A stretch of DNA of 64,000 nt, taken from assembly GCF_030848805.1 (NCBI RefSeq), contig NC_092360.1:20253701-20317700 (forward strand), read 5' to 3'. The stretch is from Temnothorax longispinosus (Eukaryota; Arthropoda; Insecta; Hymenoptera; Formicidae). The notes beneath the pieces were generated by a model. That model searched no databases. It worked only from the letters and a program-made list of their open reading frames with translations, and had not been told where the DNA came from. The stretch's first letter is position 1. Each line of letters begins with the position of its first letter. A program made the position numbers and the translations under genes. Of the stretch, positions 1 to 10,645 are shown piece after piece.

Positions 1-3
1 TCT

Positions 4-52
4 AATAATTATGCCTCTTTAATGTCTCGTCCGGATGGAAACTATGTAGTTG
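4..52 (+). repeat. DIRS inverted terminal repeat, 3' end of element
   Basis: Bases 4-52 match the reverse complement of 4893-4944 with small gaps. Shared blocks include ATGCCTCTTTA, GTCCGGATG, GAAAC and TGTAGT. Both copies read inward, which makes them inverted rather than direct repeats, as in DIRS1-like elements and unlike the split direct repeats of Ngaro and PAT types. The repeat may begin slightly before the window. Confidence 0.75.
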
Positions 53-429
53 TTTATAGCCTAGCGATTTGTCAATTATAGGAACAATCGTATAGGAAAC
101 TGTGATCGAAAAAATGTATTCCATTAATAGAAAGTACAAGATATATAAACTCGTAATATAAACTGAAAAAAAATATAAACTCGATGCTCAAAACTAGAAG
201 CTTATACTTATAAAAATAATATAATCCGCTGCTCAAAGCTATAGTCTTAAAAAGTAATCATAATATATACTTATAAAGATAACATATGGTCTTATGTTCG
301 AAAATATAATTTTATACTTATACAAATAATATACGTTGAGTGAATGATGTGTAAACTATCAATCTTTATTAAAATAACGCAAATCCAACTAATATGCCTC
401 CGAGTTGCGCTATTGCTTGCTATGCTGAG

Positions 430-1530
430 CTAATAAAACAGCGTTACTGAATTCCTCGGGATTATAAGCGGCCTATTGTAGAAGTTGGCGAAGACCCGGG
501 ACTCGCCCGTCCAACCTGCCGCACGCTTAATAAAATCAAGGGGGACTCCCCTAGAAGATGCTTGAGACGTTTGAAGCGTGTCGAGTGCTATGTGCTGAAA
601 ATATGGAAGTGTCTATTCCGCAATCCTCCAGACCGCTACGAAATCCAGCGACTGATAGTTTTGGTGACGAAACAGCTTTGTGAGGCTTAGACAAAGAAAT
701 AAATAAAAAATCCGCATGAAGCAAGGACGCAAATCTTTTGGTATTTTCCATATAATGCTCCATGAGCTGAACAATGCAAAGGTTCTCCTTGGTTAACGAA
801 GCGGGAAAACATAAAAAAGGGTTGAGACCGACCCGGGGCCGAGGTTTTAATTCGATCCGGTACGCGAATGATTAGTCTGTCATTTAAGAAATCTGTGAAA
901 TTCTAAGTAAAGCAAATGTTTGAAGCTCTGTGACCAGTTGCAAGAATCGAGGAGGAGTATCAATGTTCTTAGTGAGCAATTTTAAAGGAACTCCTTCATA
1001 CGGGTAGATAGAAGACAGTTTTAAGCTATCACGGGAGCGGGGTCCCAAACAAAATCATACCGCGGGCGAGGCGGTTTCAGTGTGGAGACGCCTCTACAAA
1101 AGCGTTTGACCGTTGGGATGATTCCCGATCTCGTTCTGAGAGATAAGGGAAATAGCCAATCTCATTGTATTTAGGGTCCGAGTAGGAGGAGATATTCGAG
1201 CAATTCTTGAGCTAAAAACTGTAAGAAGTGAGCTACTGATGGCGAGTAAAGCGATAGCCGATGATGGTGGCAGTAATTCCACCCCCAGGAGCGAAGCGAG
1301 TAGGAATATTGTTTGATGGTTGATTCCGATAAGGAAGCTAGTAAAGCTGGTATTGCTATATCTGGAACTGACCGGGCCTTGAACGCTTCCCTGATAACCT
1401 CGTGACCCCCAGGGAAAGAGTCCTCCATGTTGTGGTGGCAGCTCCTGAAAGGTGATGCTAGAAGAGAATAATTGGGAGGAAGAATCAGTGGTTCGGGAAA
1501 TCAAAAGACGACCGAGCTAACGGAAACCCT
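430..1530 (-). pseudogene. Tyrosine recombinase (YR) of the DIRS element, frameshifted
   Basis: This enzyme would join the circular cDNA to the genome. The N-terminal SAM-like core-binding domain is clear at about 1428-1171, with SESTIKQYSYSLRSW and HFLQFLAQEL. An Arg box resembling ATGHRAS can be read near 930-960 with a frameshift on either side. The His/Arg box STRHAS lies at about 575-592. After it the frame shifts, and the last block runs AGWTGESRVF then FANFYNRP, with the catalytic Tyr candidate, to a TAG at 430-432. The four catalytic positions R, H, R and Y are therefore recognisable but spread over several frames with stops between. The domain lies immediately downstream of RNase H, which is the expected position. 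Confidence 0.85.
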
Positions 1531-1556
1531 GGCTGCGAAGGCCACCAGGGAACGAT

Positions 1557-2390
1557 TTAGAGTTCCCGTTGCTCTTCGTCATCAATTGTCTTTCTAAGTA
1601 CGCGAGGCAGTAGGATGAGGGTGGAAAATCGTAAATTTAGTTCTTTCCACGAAAGGGTAAACGCGTCTACGGCAGTGCGATCCTGGATCAGGAAACCAGG
1701 AAACGTACAAACTGCATTTGTTATTAATTGAAGACGCAAATAGGTCTATGTCGAAGGGGCCAAAAACCCTTGCAACCCGACGACCAAAGCTAGCTCAGAT
1801 AAAGACCATTCTGTAATCTGGGTCTGCCATTCTAGATTCTGCGTCCGCGACTTGAGTTTTCTAAAGATGATATATAGGAGGCAAATAAGAAAATGTTACG
1901 AGTCTTTCGCACCAGAGCCAAATTTGTTTAGAAATCTCGGAGAGGTGAGGAAATTGGATGGAACCAAATTTGTTAATATAGGCTAAAGCGGTGGTGTTGT
2001 CAATGCGAAGTAGGACGTCGCAGTCCTGCAGATCTGCTGCAAACAACGCAGTCCCCGTTAAAAGCCGCTTTAAGTTCTAGTGCATTTATGTGTAGGGTTT
2101 TCTCACCCTCCGACCACCAGCCATGAGTACGCAGCTCTCCACATGAGGCTCCCCATCCGTTCAAAGACGCATCTGTAAAGATTTCTCGAGCAAAATCTAC
2201 TGAACGAATCCTGTTCGACTGGTCTAGGATTAGAAAAGATGTTGATCCACCATTTGAAGTCTTCTCGAAGGTGTGGGGAAATGTTCATCCTTTGAAGAGT
2301 AGTCCTCGTTATTTTCGATAAGAGAGAGAAATTTCTCTCTTTCAAACATTTTTGTATAAAGCAACCCATACTGCACTGCAGAGGCACCAC
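1557..2390 (-). pseudogene. RNase H and connection region of the DIRS polyprotein, broken
   Basis: RNase H removes the RNA strand of the hybrid made during reverse transcription. The clearest part is at about 1880-2046, LLRIDNTTALAYINKFGS followed by LSEISKQIWLWCE, typical of the RNase H of DIRS and Ty3-like elements. DN would supply an active-site Asp. A segment at 2110-2180 reads ERMGSLMWRAAYSWLVVGG, where an RNase H start (DASxxGWG-like) is expected. Downstream, VDAFTLSWKELNL and LLPRVLRK at about 1600-1660 match the linker found in DIRS elements before the recombinase. Several frame changes and stops interrupt the region. Confidence 0.8.
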
Positions 2391-3212
2391 AGAAATGAGA
2401 GACCCGATAAAGCTGGCGAACTCCCTGATAGAGCATTCTGACTTCTGGGCTAAGGATCTTGTTAGCTTTAATAAATTCTCCCGACGAAGAGGGGGGATTG
2501 TAATGGATTGTTCTGTTGAATCAAAAATGAAACCTAAATATTTGCGCTTGGTCGATGGTTCCAGCTGCAATTTGGCGTAATTTATCACGAAACCTAAAGA
2601 CTGCAGAGAGATTAATTGTAGCGGTGATATTACGCTCGGCATTCCCCGATGGATGAGCCAAAAAGGAGAAAATCGTCTAAATAGATGACGGATTGATACC
2701 CTCTTCTGCGGAGGCAAGTGATTACCGGTCGAAGGATCTTCGTGAATATATAAGGGGCTGTAGAAAGGCCGAAAGGTAAGGCTGTAAATTCAAAGGTTTT
2801 TCCTCGCCACTGAAATCGAAGAAATTTTCTGTGACCCTCGAAGATTGGAACCAGGAGGTAAGCGTCCTGTAGGTCGTAGGGATGCCATGTAACAACCCGG
2901 TAGCATAAGGCGAATCACAGTGCGCCAATCTTCTAATTTGAAGTGTGGGGGCTCGATGTGCGAATTCAAATCTCGCAGATTTAAAATAAATCTTTTACCT
3001 CCCGACGGTTTATCCACTAAGAAGAAAGATGAAAGAAACTGATCCTTGCTAGGTTCGACAGGAACGATGGCCCCTAATCGATATAATCGTTCTATCTCTG
3101 AATCGCAGGCTAGTGCAGCAGCAGGTGACAGGTTAGGTTCAGTAAGAAAGGTCCTTGATGGTGGTGAGCTGGCAAAAGGGATACGGTAGCCCTTTATAGC
3201 TTCCAGAACCAC
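2391..3212 (-). pseudogene. Reverse transcriptase of the DIRS element, catalytic YLDD retained, frameshifted
   Basis: The N-terminal fingers read EIERLYRLGAIVPVEPSK, then SSFFLVDKPSGGKRFILNLR at about 3000-3110, the standard RT motifs 1-2. The palm catalytic box V-I-Y-L-D-D-F-L is intact, with YLDD encoded at 2672-2683. It is preceded by a PFGLSTAPYIF-like block and followed by the thumb-side LQSLGFVINYAKLQL and KYLGFIFDS. A frameshift separates the fingers from the palm near 2880-2940, and others flank YLDD, so no single frame covers the domain. It forms one polyprotein with the RNase H that follows. The family is secure. Activity of this copy is not expected. Confidence 0.9.
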
Positions 3213-3249
3213 AGGATCAGAGGTAATATCCGACCAAGCCTAAAAAAAT

Positions 3250-4682
3250 TTGGCTAAACGGCCAGCCCGAACTTACATCGTTTAACGGTGGTATCGAGAT
3301 CTGGTTCGGGACTGGGAGCGATGGCGCCGGCTCTGGTAATGGTGGGCCCCTGATCGGCGAGCCGCTGGTGGACGGGCAGGGGCCTTCCTGTTTCCCGAAG
3401 GCCTAGATGTTTGAGGCTGGCCACGTTGCTGAGCTGCTTGACGGACAGGTTGTAGCGTTTTCTTCCCCACCTGAGGAACTGGTTTGGAGACTTCGCGACC
3501 GGCCTTTTCACAAATCTGAGCCGCCTTGAGCGTTTCGGCAAAATTCTTGCCAAAGAGGAACTCGTCGATAGGTGCTGACTTTGCGGCGTTCTTACCCAAG
3601 ATGTTGAGAGAAGGCTCGGTGAAGGCTCTCCTCGCGAGTGAGAGACGGTAGTGATGGTCGGCAAGCAGGTGAATGCCTTCTCCGAATAATGCTAAAGCCG
3701 ATTTTGCCTCGTCCCTGAGATCCTGTAAGACCTCTGGCTTCAACAATAGCGACATGCCCGTGCCGAAGGCGTTGAGGCAAGCCCCTACCTGTCTGTGAAG
3801 ACAGTTGGTACTCCGTCTCTCTTTTCATGACTGAAGGGGTCAATGCCTGCGATGATATCCTTGTTCAACTTTGGTGGAGCCAAAGCTGCAAGCTCCTCTT
3901 GCACCTCGTATTTCGTCATAAGGTTAGTGCGAATCTCTGCTTTAAGGCCACCTCGCGACTTTTCCGTCTGGATTGAATTCAAACGACGCAATTCCAAGAG
4001 CTGATGTGGGAGGAGCCTGAGCTCCCCCAAAAGCTCGTTGACTAGAGCGTGTGTCTCATTGACGACCTCCGGGTCCTTAGATTCGGGAACGACGGTGGCG
4101 GGTGAGTCGGCGAAGGATACATTACCCTCTGATGTGGGGTTTTCCTCTGAGATGGAAACGATCTCCGCTGAGGCTACGCAGAAAAAAGACAGAGTGCAGA
4201 ACACACATCGGTTAGTGCCCTCTCTTTGCCAGATATCCGGAAAAAAACTGGGTCGACAAGAGGACATACCTGGTACAACGCCGCGGCTCGCGGTTGCGCG
4301 GCCGTGTGTTCTTCTCGCTCTTGTTTCTAAGGCATGTGGCGTAACCGGATGCCAAAGACGATGCAGAAGCAACATCTTTGAGCCGATCTAACCTCTGCGG
4401 GTGAACTAACCTGACACTTGTCTAGGTTATGTGAGCCGTTTCGATCCGCAAGAAATTGCTGAATATCTTGGAGAATCTCACGGTATCTCTCCTTGGACCG
4501 GGAACGTCGCGTCGATGATTCTTTCGCTAAATAGCTGGTCGTCCGATGAGCTGAAATCCCTGGATCTCTCCCTTCGCTGTCTGTTTTTATGAGCGCGTGA
4601 TTATGCGAGCTTTCTCTTGAAAATAATATCGAGACCCTCTTCTTGAGGAAGAGTGTCTATCTGCCTTCTTATGCTTTGGCAT
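3250..4682 (-). pseudogene. Gag-like region of the DIRS element, with frameshifts and a possible 96-nt intron
   Basis: The likely ATG is at 4682, opening MPKHKKADRHSSSRRGSR, a basic Ser/Arg-rich head. After a frameshift near 4590 comes an acidic/coiled stretch with REILQDIQQFLADRN at about 4440-4500. After another frame change, an acidic region containing EENPTSEGNVSFADS and APPKLNKDII runs to a stop at about 3785. The C-terminal half (3755-3282) has EVLQDLRDEAKSALALF, RRAFTEPSLNIL and IDEFLFGKNFAETLK, followed by a Gln/Arg/Pro-rich basic tail. This matches the general build of DIRS Gag proteins, which package the RNA. No CCHC zinc knuckle was seen. The assignment rests on position and composition more than on a named motif. 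Confidence 0.7.
4174..4269 (-). other. Candidate 96-nt intron inside the Gag region
   Basis: On the minus strand a consensus donor CCAG|GTATGT (junction 4270/4269) and an acceptor with a pyrimidine run, TTTTTTCTGCGTAG (junction 4174/4173), enclose 96 nt. That is 32 codons, so the frame is open whether or not it is removed. Splicing would delete a Phe/Cys-rich segment that looks unlike Gag and join two Gag-like segments. This could also be chance. Confidence 0.35.
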
Positions 4683-4783
4683 AACGGACTTAGTACGGAA
4701 AAAAGTCCTAAAGAAAACAAGAAACGAAAGGTTAGAAATGTGGTACACGTGTTGTTGATAGAGCGAACAGAACACAATGAAGA

Positions 4784-4834
4784 GGCGAGGCGCGCGCGGC
4801 GGGCGCGCGGCGCGCGCGGCCGCGGGAGGCGGCC
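4784..4834. repeat. CG-only tract between inverted repeat and Gag start
   Basis: About 50 bases made almost wholly of G and C, with runs of GCGCGCGG and a central palindrome CGCGCGCGGCCGCG. It contrasts sharply with the surrounding AT-rich sequence. It falls in the untranslated leader of the DIRS element. It could be a simple-sequence expansion or a structured leader. Confidence 0.6.
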
Positions 4835-4892
4835 TTTCTTTTGCTTTTTGGCAGAGTTTTGAAATACTGTTGTTGATACTGCGTGCAGGGGC

Positions 4893-4944
4893 ATCGACTA
4901 CACGTTTCACATCCGGACTAATACATAAAGAGGCATATAATTTC
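4893..4944 (-). repeat. DIRS inverted terminal repeat, 5' end of element
   Basis: Partner of 4-52. It marks the right boundary of the element. Bases just outside, from about 4945, no longer match the left end. Confidence 0.75.
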
Positions 4945-5807
4945 CTTTCGCGGTACGTCGCGCTGCTTAACGTTACGAACTTTACGTTCAATCCGAATTA
5001 AATTCAGTCGTTTTACGCCAACAAGACTTTATTATGCACGTCTGTTCCGCGAATACGAGCACTCGCAGGAAATCTTTTATTATTCCAGACGTGCATTATT
5101 ATTATTATTATTTTATTTCCGGAAAACTTGGAAGAATCGCTCGTAAGATTTACGAGCAATAAACAATATTGCATCGTGGACAGTAACTGCCACTGTCCCG
5201 ATAGACGCAAGCGATAATCACGCTATTATACGGTTATACTGGGTTTTTTTATTTTTTTAATGATACGCAGCACGATATTGGCTTCGTAAAGTTCCTTTGT
5301 GACGCGCAGATCGATCGATATTGTTGTCGGTGTTTCATAGCTCATGAAGTGTATCATCGTATTATATTGCGTATCCGCTATCCGTCGTTTCTTCACATTG
5401 TGTCTGGAATATATTATATTATCGTACCTTTAATTATTGTGATTAGCATTAAAACGATCGTTTATGTTTCAATGATAGGATGGAAAATGCTCTCAGTCGC
5501 GTGTCCGTGAGGCTCTAAAACCGTCTCCGGCAGGTACGAAGGAAACTCGATAAAACGAGAGAAGACGAGGATTCCCCCAGCCCCCGCGTTCTCCGTTAAC
5601 GAGCCGGCAAAGCAAACACGGCCGAGCATCGATGTTTTCATCGGGCAACAACGCCGGAAGAGGTTCTTCCCCATCGTTGTCCGACTCGTTTAACGATCGT
5701 CCTGGAACCGCAAGGATGAAACTCGTTGTCCTCGACGATGGATCGATATCTACGCTAAACTCCGTCACCGGAAGACAAACTTTACGGAGGAAAGAGAGTA
5801 CGCGGAA
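4945..5807. other. Non-coding sequence with a small GC-rich island
   Basis: AT-rich to 5470, with an (ATT)n run near 5090-5115, then a GC-richer island of about 500 bp (5490-6000). Open frames exist on both strands of the island, but none shows codon structure, splice context or a recognisable domain. I treat it as possible regulatory DNA. Confidence 0.3.

Positions 5808-5836
<29 letters not shown>
5808..5836. repeat. (TG)n microsatellite
   Basis: About 14 uninterrupted TG units followed by degenerate TGTCTG and GGTGTGTGG units to about 5865. It creates artificial Cys-Val and Thr-His open frames on either strand. Confidence 0.95.
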
Positions 5837-5838
<2 letters not shown>

Positions 5839-5865
5839 GTATCTGTGTCTGTATATCGGTGTGTG

Positions 5866-8216
5866 GCAATCAGGTTGTTCGGGAACAACGTTGGCCGCCG
5901 AGACGGAAACTCTGCTGGCTGTCGGCGTTGTTTTAACGAGGCGGGGCTCCGGGAATTCGCAAAGGATAAACTCGATTTGTGCCGCCTCGTGTGCCACAAA
6001 CCGCGTTACTTTATGACGTAAACTTAGCCCGTATAATGTAATCGATGTAATGTACCGTATGGCATTGTCGCGGCAAGATCGAAACCCGTCGTGGAAATGC
6101 CGTTTGAAATGTCGATCGCTCTGGGAACGAATCTGATTGAGGTAGGTACTGCGTGGAATATAAATAGAGTAATATGACTAATATCCTATCTCTCTCGAAG
6201 TCGGATAAAAATAAAATGCAATAAAAAATACCACCGAGGAAAATATTAAATACAATCATTTGAAGATACTTTCTATGAGAACCGAATAGGGAAACACATA
6301 TCTAAAAAGACTAAACTATTTTGTGAATATTTAAATTGAAGAGACAGCGAGATAATGATCAATTTCGTAACGATAATAGTTACGTTTTCAGGATATATTC
6401 TAAATACAAAATAAATAATAAAAAAGTTAATCAAAATTTAATGATTTTAAATCTCTTAAAATGAGATTGGTCAGAAAACGATTTAAAGTTATAGAACTTT
6501 GATTAATTATATCCTAGAACACAATGTGTTCATATATTACTCATACACTTTAACAATTACTTTTGTCTCTACAATTGACGTTCTAATCGTTTTTAATTCA
6601 TATCGGCGCGGGATTTTTCTTCTTTTCCCCGTTTGTTGACGAAAATTTTTTTTCCGCGTTCCGAGTCACCTGCAGCCGTGACTCAAAGCAACGTGGAAAT
6701 TCCATTGTGCACGGAGCATCAATCGTGCAATGTACTCTTCGCATTATCGTCCCGCAAATTAAGCGGAAATGTCGACGATCGTAAGCGGGAAAAGAGGAAA
6801 GACATAAAGAAGAGACGCGACATGGAATTTCGTTCTCACGGAGATTCTAAGAATTTCGTTACATCGAAAATTTAACTCGCTCTTTACATTTTGTTAAAAT
6901 TACTTTTATATGAAAAATGTTTTATAATGTAGACAAATATAAACAAATATATAAATATTTTGAGATACGTCTTGAAAAATATATACAGTGTGTAAAATAA
7001 ATTGTTTCTGGAACAAAATCTCGTACGTGCTAAATATAATGAGATATAAATAAATAAACAGAGGAGGCGAATTTTTATTCGGATCGCGTATCCTCGGTGC
7101 GTTTCTTGATGGAAAGCTAGATGCTTCCGCTTCAAAAAAACAGCGTGAATCGAGGACATCTAGCTTCCGCCTAATTGATACCTGCGTTCAATTAATTCAA
7201 GAAGGAACTAGTAAACGAGGTCGAAACAACACTCCTCTGGTAGTATCAAAGGATTACGAAGGTCGAAGGCAAATATCGTTAACAAAGCTGTTTCGTTATT
7301 TTTTGGGCTAACAAAACATTTTTCTTGCTAATATGCTTTCATTTTCAGTTATAACACACAATCACGTTTATCATATTTCGTAGAAAACGTATCATAATTA
7401 AACAATTAGTTAATTACATTATGGTATAAATAAATAAGGTTCACAATTAGGCAGCTAATTAAAATTCTAAAAAGTGACGTAAACTTCAATTACGCGATAT
7501 CGGTTATCAACCTTACGGGATAAGATTAATTATTGAATAACAGTAATATTGATTAACAATGATATTGATTGTCAGTAATTTGAGAAAATAATTAGATTAT
7601 TAGATAATTTCTAATTTAGGCAACATCAAACTTAATTCTCTTATATAAATGTCAAAGGCTTGTTAGATCATTGTCTGCCCTTTCGCAGCCATATCGCGGC
7701 CGTAATCGAAGGACAACGTAACTTGAAACAAGAGATACACGGTATTCGTAGCGCGTACGTCGGCCATCGTTGCAAGAATTTAAACGCATTTATCGTTATA
7801 CAATCGATGCGCTTTATCGATCCGTAGTACCATTTGTGGCGAACAATTCTTTGAGACGATTGCCAATCGAACGGCTTATTCGGCGCGCGTGATTTCCGGC
7901 GGACGGCCGTTTCATTTTGTCGTTAATTAAAGCCCACCCGCCGAAATTGTGGCCTTCGCCATGGAAGTCCAGCCGTTAATTCGGAATGGCAATTAGACGC
8001 AGGGATTAATTTTCCAGCTATGTTTCGTGGCGCGAGTCAAGCCATATACGGTGATATAATCATCGCGGTAATTATGAATTCATAAATCGTAAAGCCGCAA
8101 ACGATGTACTGCACGTACTGCACGTCGTGTGCGCGTTATAGCATTATGCAAAAAACTACTACAGCTGTGCGAAAAGATAAAAAAATTTCATATTTTTTTT
8201 ACGTATTATTAGATTT
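5866..8216. other. Intergenic or intronic sequence, no gene seen
   Basis: The end of the 5.5-6.0 kb GC-rich island is followed by AT-rich DNA. Minor GC-richer patches at 6640-6800 and 7680-8060 hold no convincing exon. I see nothing else. Confidence 0.5.
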
Positions 8217-9159
8217 CGCACTGAGAGAAATCTGAATAGTTGTGGCAACTATTTTTTTGGCAACTCTGCAGTTTAATTACTTGTAACTAGTTTTCCAAAG
8301 TAATAGGAACTAAATAGTACTGAATACTATAAAAGTATGGTCACAGAAACAATATTTGTCAACTATTAGTTGATAGTTAAATATCGCCTCAACTATAATT
8401 ATTATAGTTATATAGACTCCATAAAACAAGATATGACAATAACATTTTTCAAGTTTAGACAACTCCTTGACTTATTGTTTAAACAATATTTTTTTGTTGT
8501 GTAGCATACTTCCAGAAGCTGGTGCGGGCGGCAGCGCGGACTCGCGCGGCGAGAGAGTTCGGCTCGCGCCCGCTACGCGGTGCATCGCCAGTATACTTTT
8601 GCGTGTTTAAAATTCAACATCGATTCCTATAACTAGGGTCGCTCAGCAGGGTTTTTCCAGCGATCCTTCCAAGGTTCGCTAGTCAGGGTGTGTTCACCCA
8701 TATATATATTAATCAATTTTGGATTATAAATAGATTGCATTGACGCCGCTAGGCGTCGCATCGCCCGTACATTCTCTCGAGTTCAAAATTCCGCACCGAC
8801 CTGTATATAAGGAGACCCCCTACGGGACCAAAGCAGATATTTTCAGGCGTTAGTCGCCTAGGTATATTAATTATAAATCTTTTAGTTTAACAAATAAGAA
8901 ATTATTCTTTATTAGACAACTCTAAAAATTATGTTGATATCACTACAATGAATAATTATTCATGTTACTACAACATACTTTTGGCATACACAATATATTT
9001 TTCGTTAATGCCACTACTTTCTTGTAGTTTTAAATAATTTATTTATTGTTGTTATTACAACTATATTATACATAGTTGAGGCGTTATTTATCCACAAATT
9101 TCTAGTCGGTTTAACTAAAAAAATTCTAGTTGCTGGTACAAATTTTTTCTCTGAGTGCG
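8217..9159. mobile_element. Non-autonomous DNA transposon with CGCACT[G/C]AGAGAAA termini
   Basis: The left end CGCACTGAGAGAAA and right end TTTTCTCTGAGTGCG are inverted copies with one mismatch. Further inward, CGCCTCAACTAT near 8380 matches the reverse complement of ATAGTTGAGGCG at about 9074-9085, so the repeat is long and patchy. No transposase frame is present. The middle (about 8510-8880) is an unrelated GC-richer block. The superfamily is uncertain, and the terminal CACT suggests but does not prove CACTA-like. Confidence 0.65.
8510..8880. other. GC-rich block nested in the 8.2-9.2 kb element
   Basis: It contains several short hairpins (GACGCCGCTAGGCGTC at 8732-8747, GGCGTTAGTCGCC near 8846, GGTGTGTTCACCC near 8688) and a TATATAA followed by AGGAGACCCCC at about 8805-8820 that resembles a core promoter. 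It may be a nested solo LTR or a captured host segment. I could not fix its ends or a target duplication. Confidence 0.35.
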
Positions 9160-9384
9160 TATTTCAAAAGGTACAGCTCCTAACGAATCTAATTACGTTC
9201 ACAAAAAGTTCTTTTATCTCCGATTGTTTTTAACTTGAAAACCATCGACGTCTCGTAAAAAGATAGTATATTGTACAACTAGTGGGAAAAGTGGTCGATT
9301 TTGAATGAGTGTGAAGTTGGTCGCACGAGCGAAGCGAGTAATCGCACCCGAGAATTTTCATCTTTACGCACGGCTTGCACACCC
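9160..9384. other. Short non-coding spacer
   Basis: It contains ACGAGCGAAGCGAGTAATCGCACCCG and similar short near-palindromes. They may belong to the same small repeat as the following hairpin. Confidence 0.3.
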
Positions 9385-9475
9385 TATTTTATGTTACAAG
9401 TGCCTGGAAAGTGGTCTATCACGCACGCGTAGCGTGCGTAATGGGGCACTTTCCATGCACGTGTTGCATAAAATA
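9385..9475. repeat. Short foldback hairpin, about 90 bp
   Basis: TATTTTATG...AAGTG(C)..GGAAAGTG on the left pairs with CACTTTCC...CACGT..CATAAAATA on the right. The centre GCACGCGTAGCGTGC is itself a hairpin. There is no open reading frame. It is probably a small MITE. Confidence 0.65.
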
Positions 9476-10515
9476 TATTTTTAGCTACAATTTAATGTTA
9501 ATAAATAGTTTAACATTAATACATCATTTAACAATTAATAGCTCTCTGATTATTAAAAAAGTATATCGATTTAAAAATCTATAGTAAAAAAAGACACTAA
9601 TTTTAGAACATCACGTAGTTGCTTCATACGTAAGCATATATCACACATATCTCTTCATTTATATTCACGCGCGAGTACTCATCGTAGATTAATAAAAATT
9701 ATCATTAAAAAATCTAAGATGCATATAATATAAACTATAATTAAAAAGACATTTAATGTAATTAAATAACATATAATTTTAACGTCGCGTCTTAAGTTAT
9801 AATATCCTGTTACGATGATATTACATAATCGATACGAAAGTTCAAAGATCGTCGCTAAATTATCGATATAATAAAAAATTTAATAAGCTTATAAAGATCC
9901 TCTGCGTGATATTCGCCACTCCTGAATTATCACATCTCGTGTCGATATATCGATCGTATTATTCGCGGGACGACAATCTCTTAATCTTTCCTTTGACGAG
10001 CTCGTCCAACGTCATTATTGGACGAATAATCATTATTATTAATTGCTGACTCATTTTCCACACAATCTATCTTGTTATAAACGACGGCATTTAACCGTGG
10101 CTTCCACGTGAAAAGTAAACGATTTGCCGCGAGTGAAAAGTGAATGTATTATGAGATATAATCAAGTTACTATTCCGCTATTCGCTTTCGTTTTTCATAT
10201 CACTCCGGATATCCGGAAGAACACGGTTTCGGTATCCGCGCGTTTGGCATTTGTAAAACTTAATTCTTAGATTTCACTCGATTACTAGTCAGTCGGCTAT
10301 TATTGGTAAATTTGATGTCACATTTTCATTAAACAAAAGTTGATTTCATATTAAAGTTCAAAAAATTATTAAAAAAAAACAACGCGATAAATTCTGTGAC
10401 ATATACATGTATGGATCATTGGTTTAAAGATATTAAAGTTTCAGAGTTCTTAACACAATCACGATTTTACAAATAATGTCTCAAAATATAAATGTTGATG
10501 TTAAATGAGATATTT
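9476..10515. other. AT-rich non-coding sequence
   Basis: No convincing exon, RNA gene or repeat pair seen. Confidence 0.5.
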
Positions 10516-10645
10516 AGGCCGGTATTCATAGTCGGATCTTATATTTAAGACCGTCTTAAGTACAATCTTAAGATGTTATGAATCAATCAGTGGGACATTA
10601 CTTAAGACGGTCTTGAAATAAGATCCGACTATGAATACCGGTCTT
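10516..10645. mobile_element. Foldback MITE, 130 bp
   Basis: The left arm starts GGCCGGTATTCATAGTCGG and continues ATCTTAT..TTTAAGACCGTCTTAAGTA. The right arm is its reverse complement over about 50 bp with few mismatches, with a short loop around 10575-10590. Flanking TTTA and TTAA are similar but not identical, so the target duplication is unclear. Confidence 0.85.

Larger units (their letters stand above)
1..4944 (-). mobile_element. DIRS-type tyrosine-recombinase retrotransposon, decayed, nearly full length
   Basis: Read on the minus strand, the order is inverted repeat, Gag-like region, reverse transcriptase, RNase H, tyrosine recombinase, inverted repeat. The diagnostic pieces are YLDD in the RT, an RNase H stretch with RIDNTTALAYINKFGS, and a recombinase C-terminus with STRHAS, AGWTGESRVF and FANFYNRP. 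DIRS-type elements copy through RNA and are thought to integrate a circular intermediate with a tyrosine recombinase, so they lack an integrase and make no target duplication. No methyltransferase domain was visible between RNase H and recombinase. Frameshifts and stops occur in every coding region, so this copy is unlikely to be autonomous. The left end lies at or just beyond base 1, so the left flank cannot be examined. Confidence 0.9.

Noticed and set aside
5493..6021. Open frames on both strands around the TG microsatellite
   Set aside because: The frames are carried by (TG)n and CpG composition. No acceptor/donor pair of matching phase and no domain.
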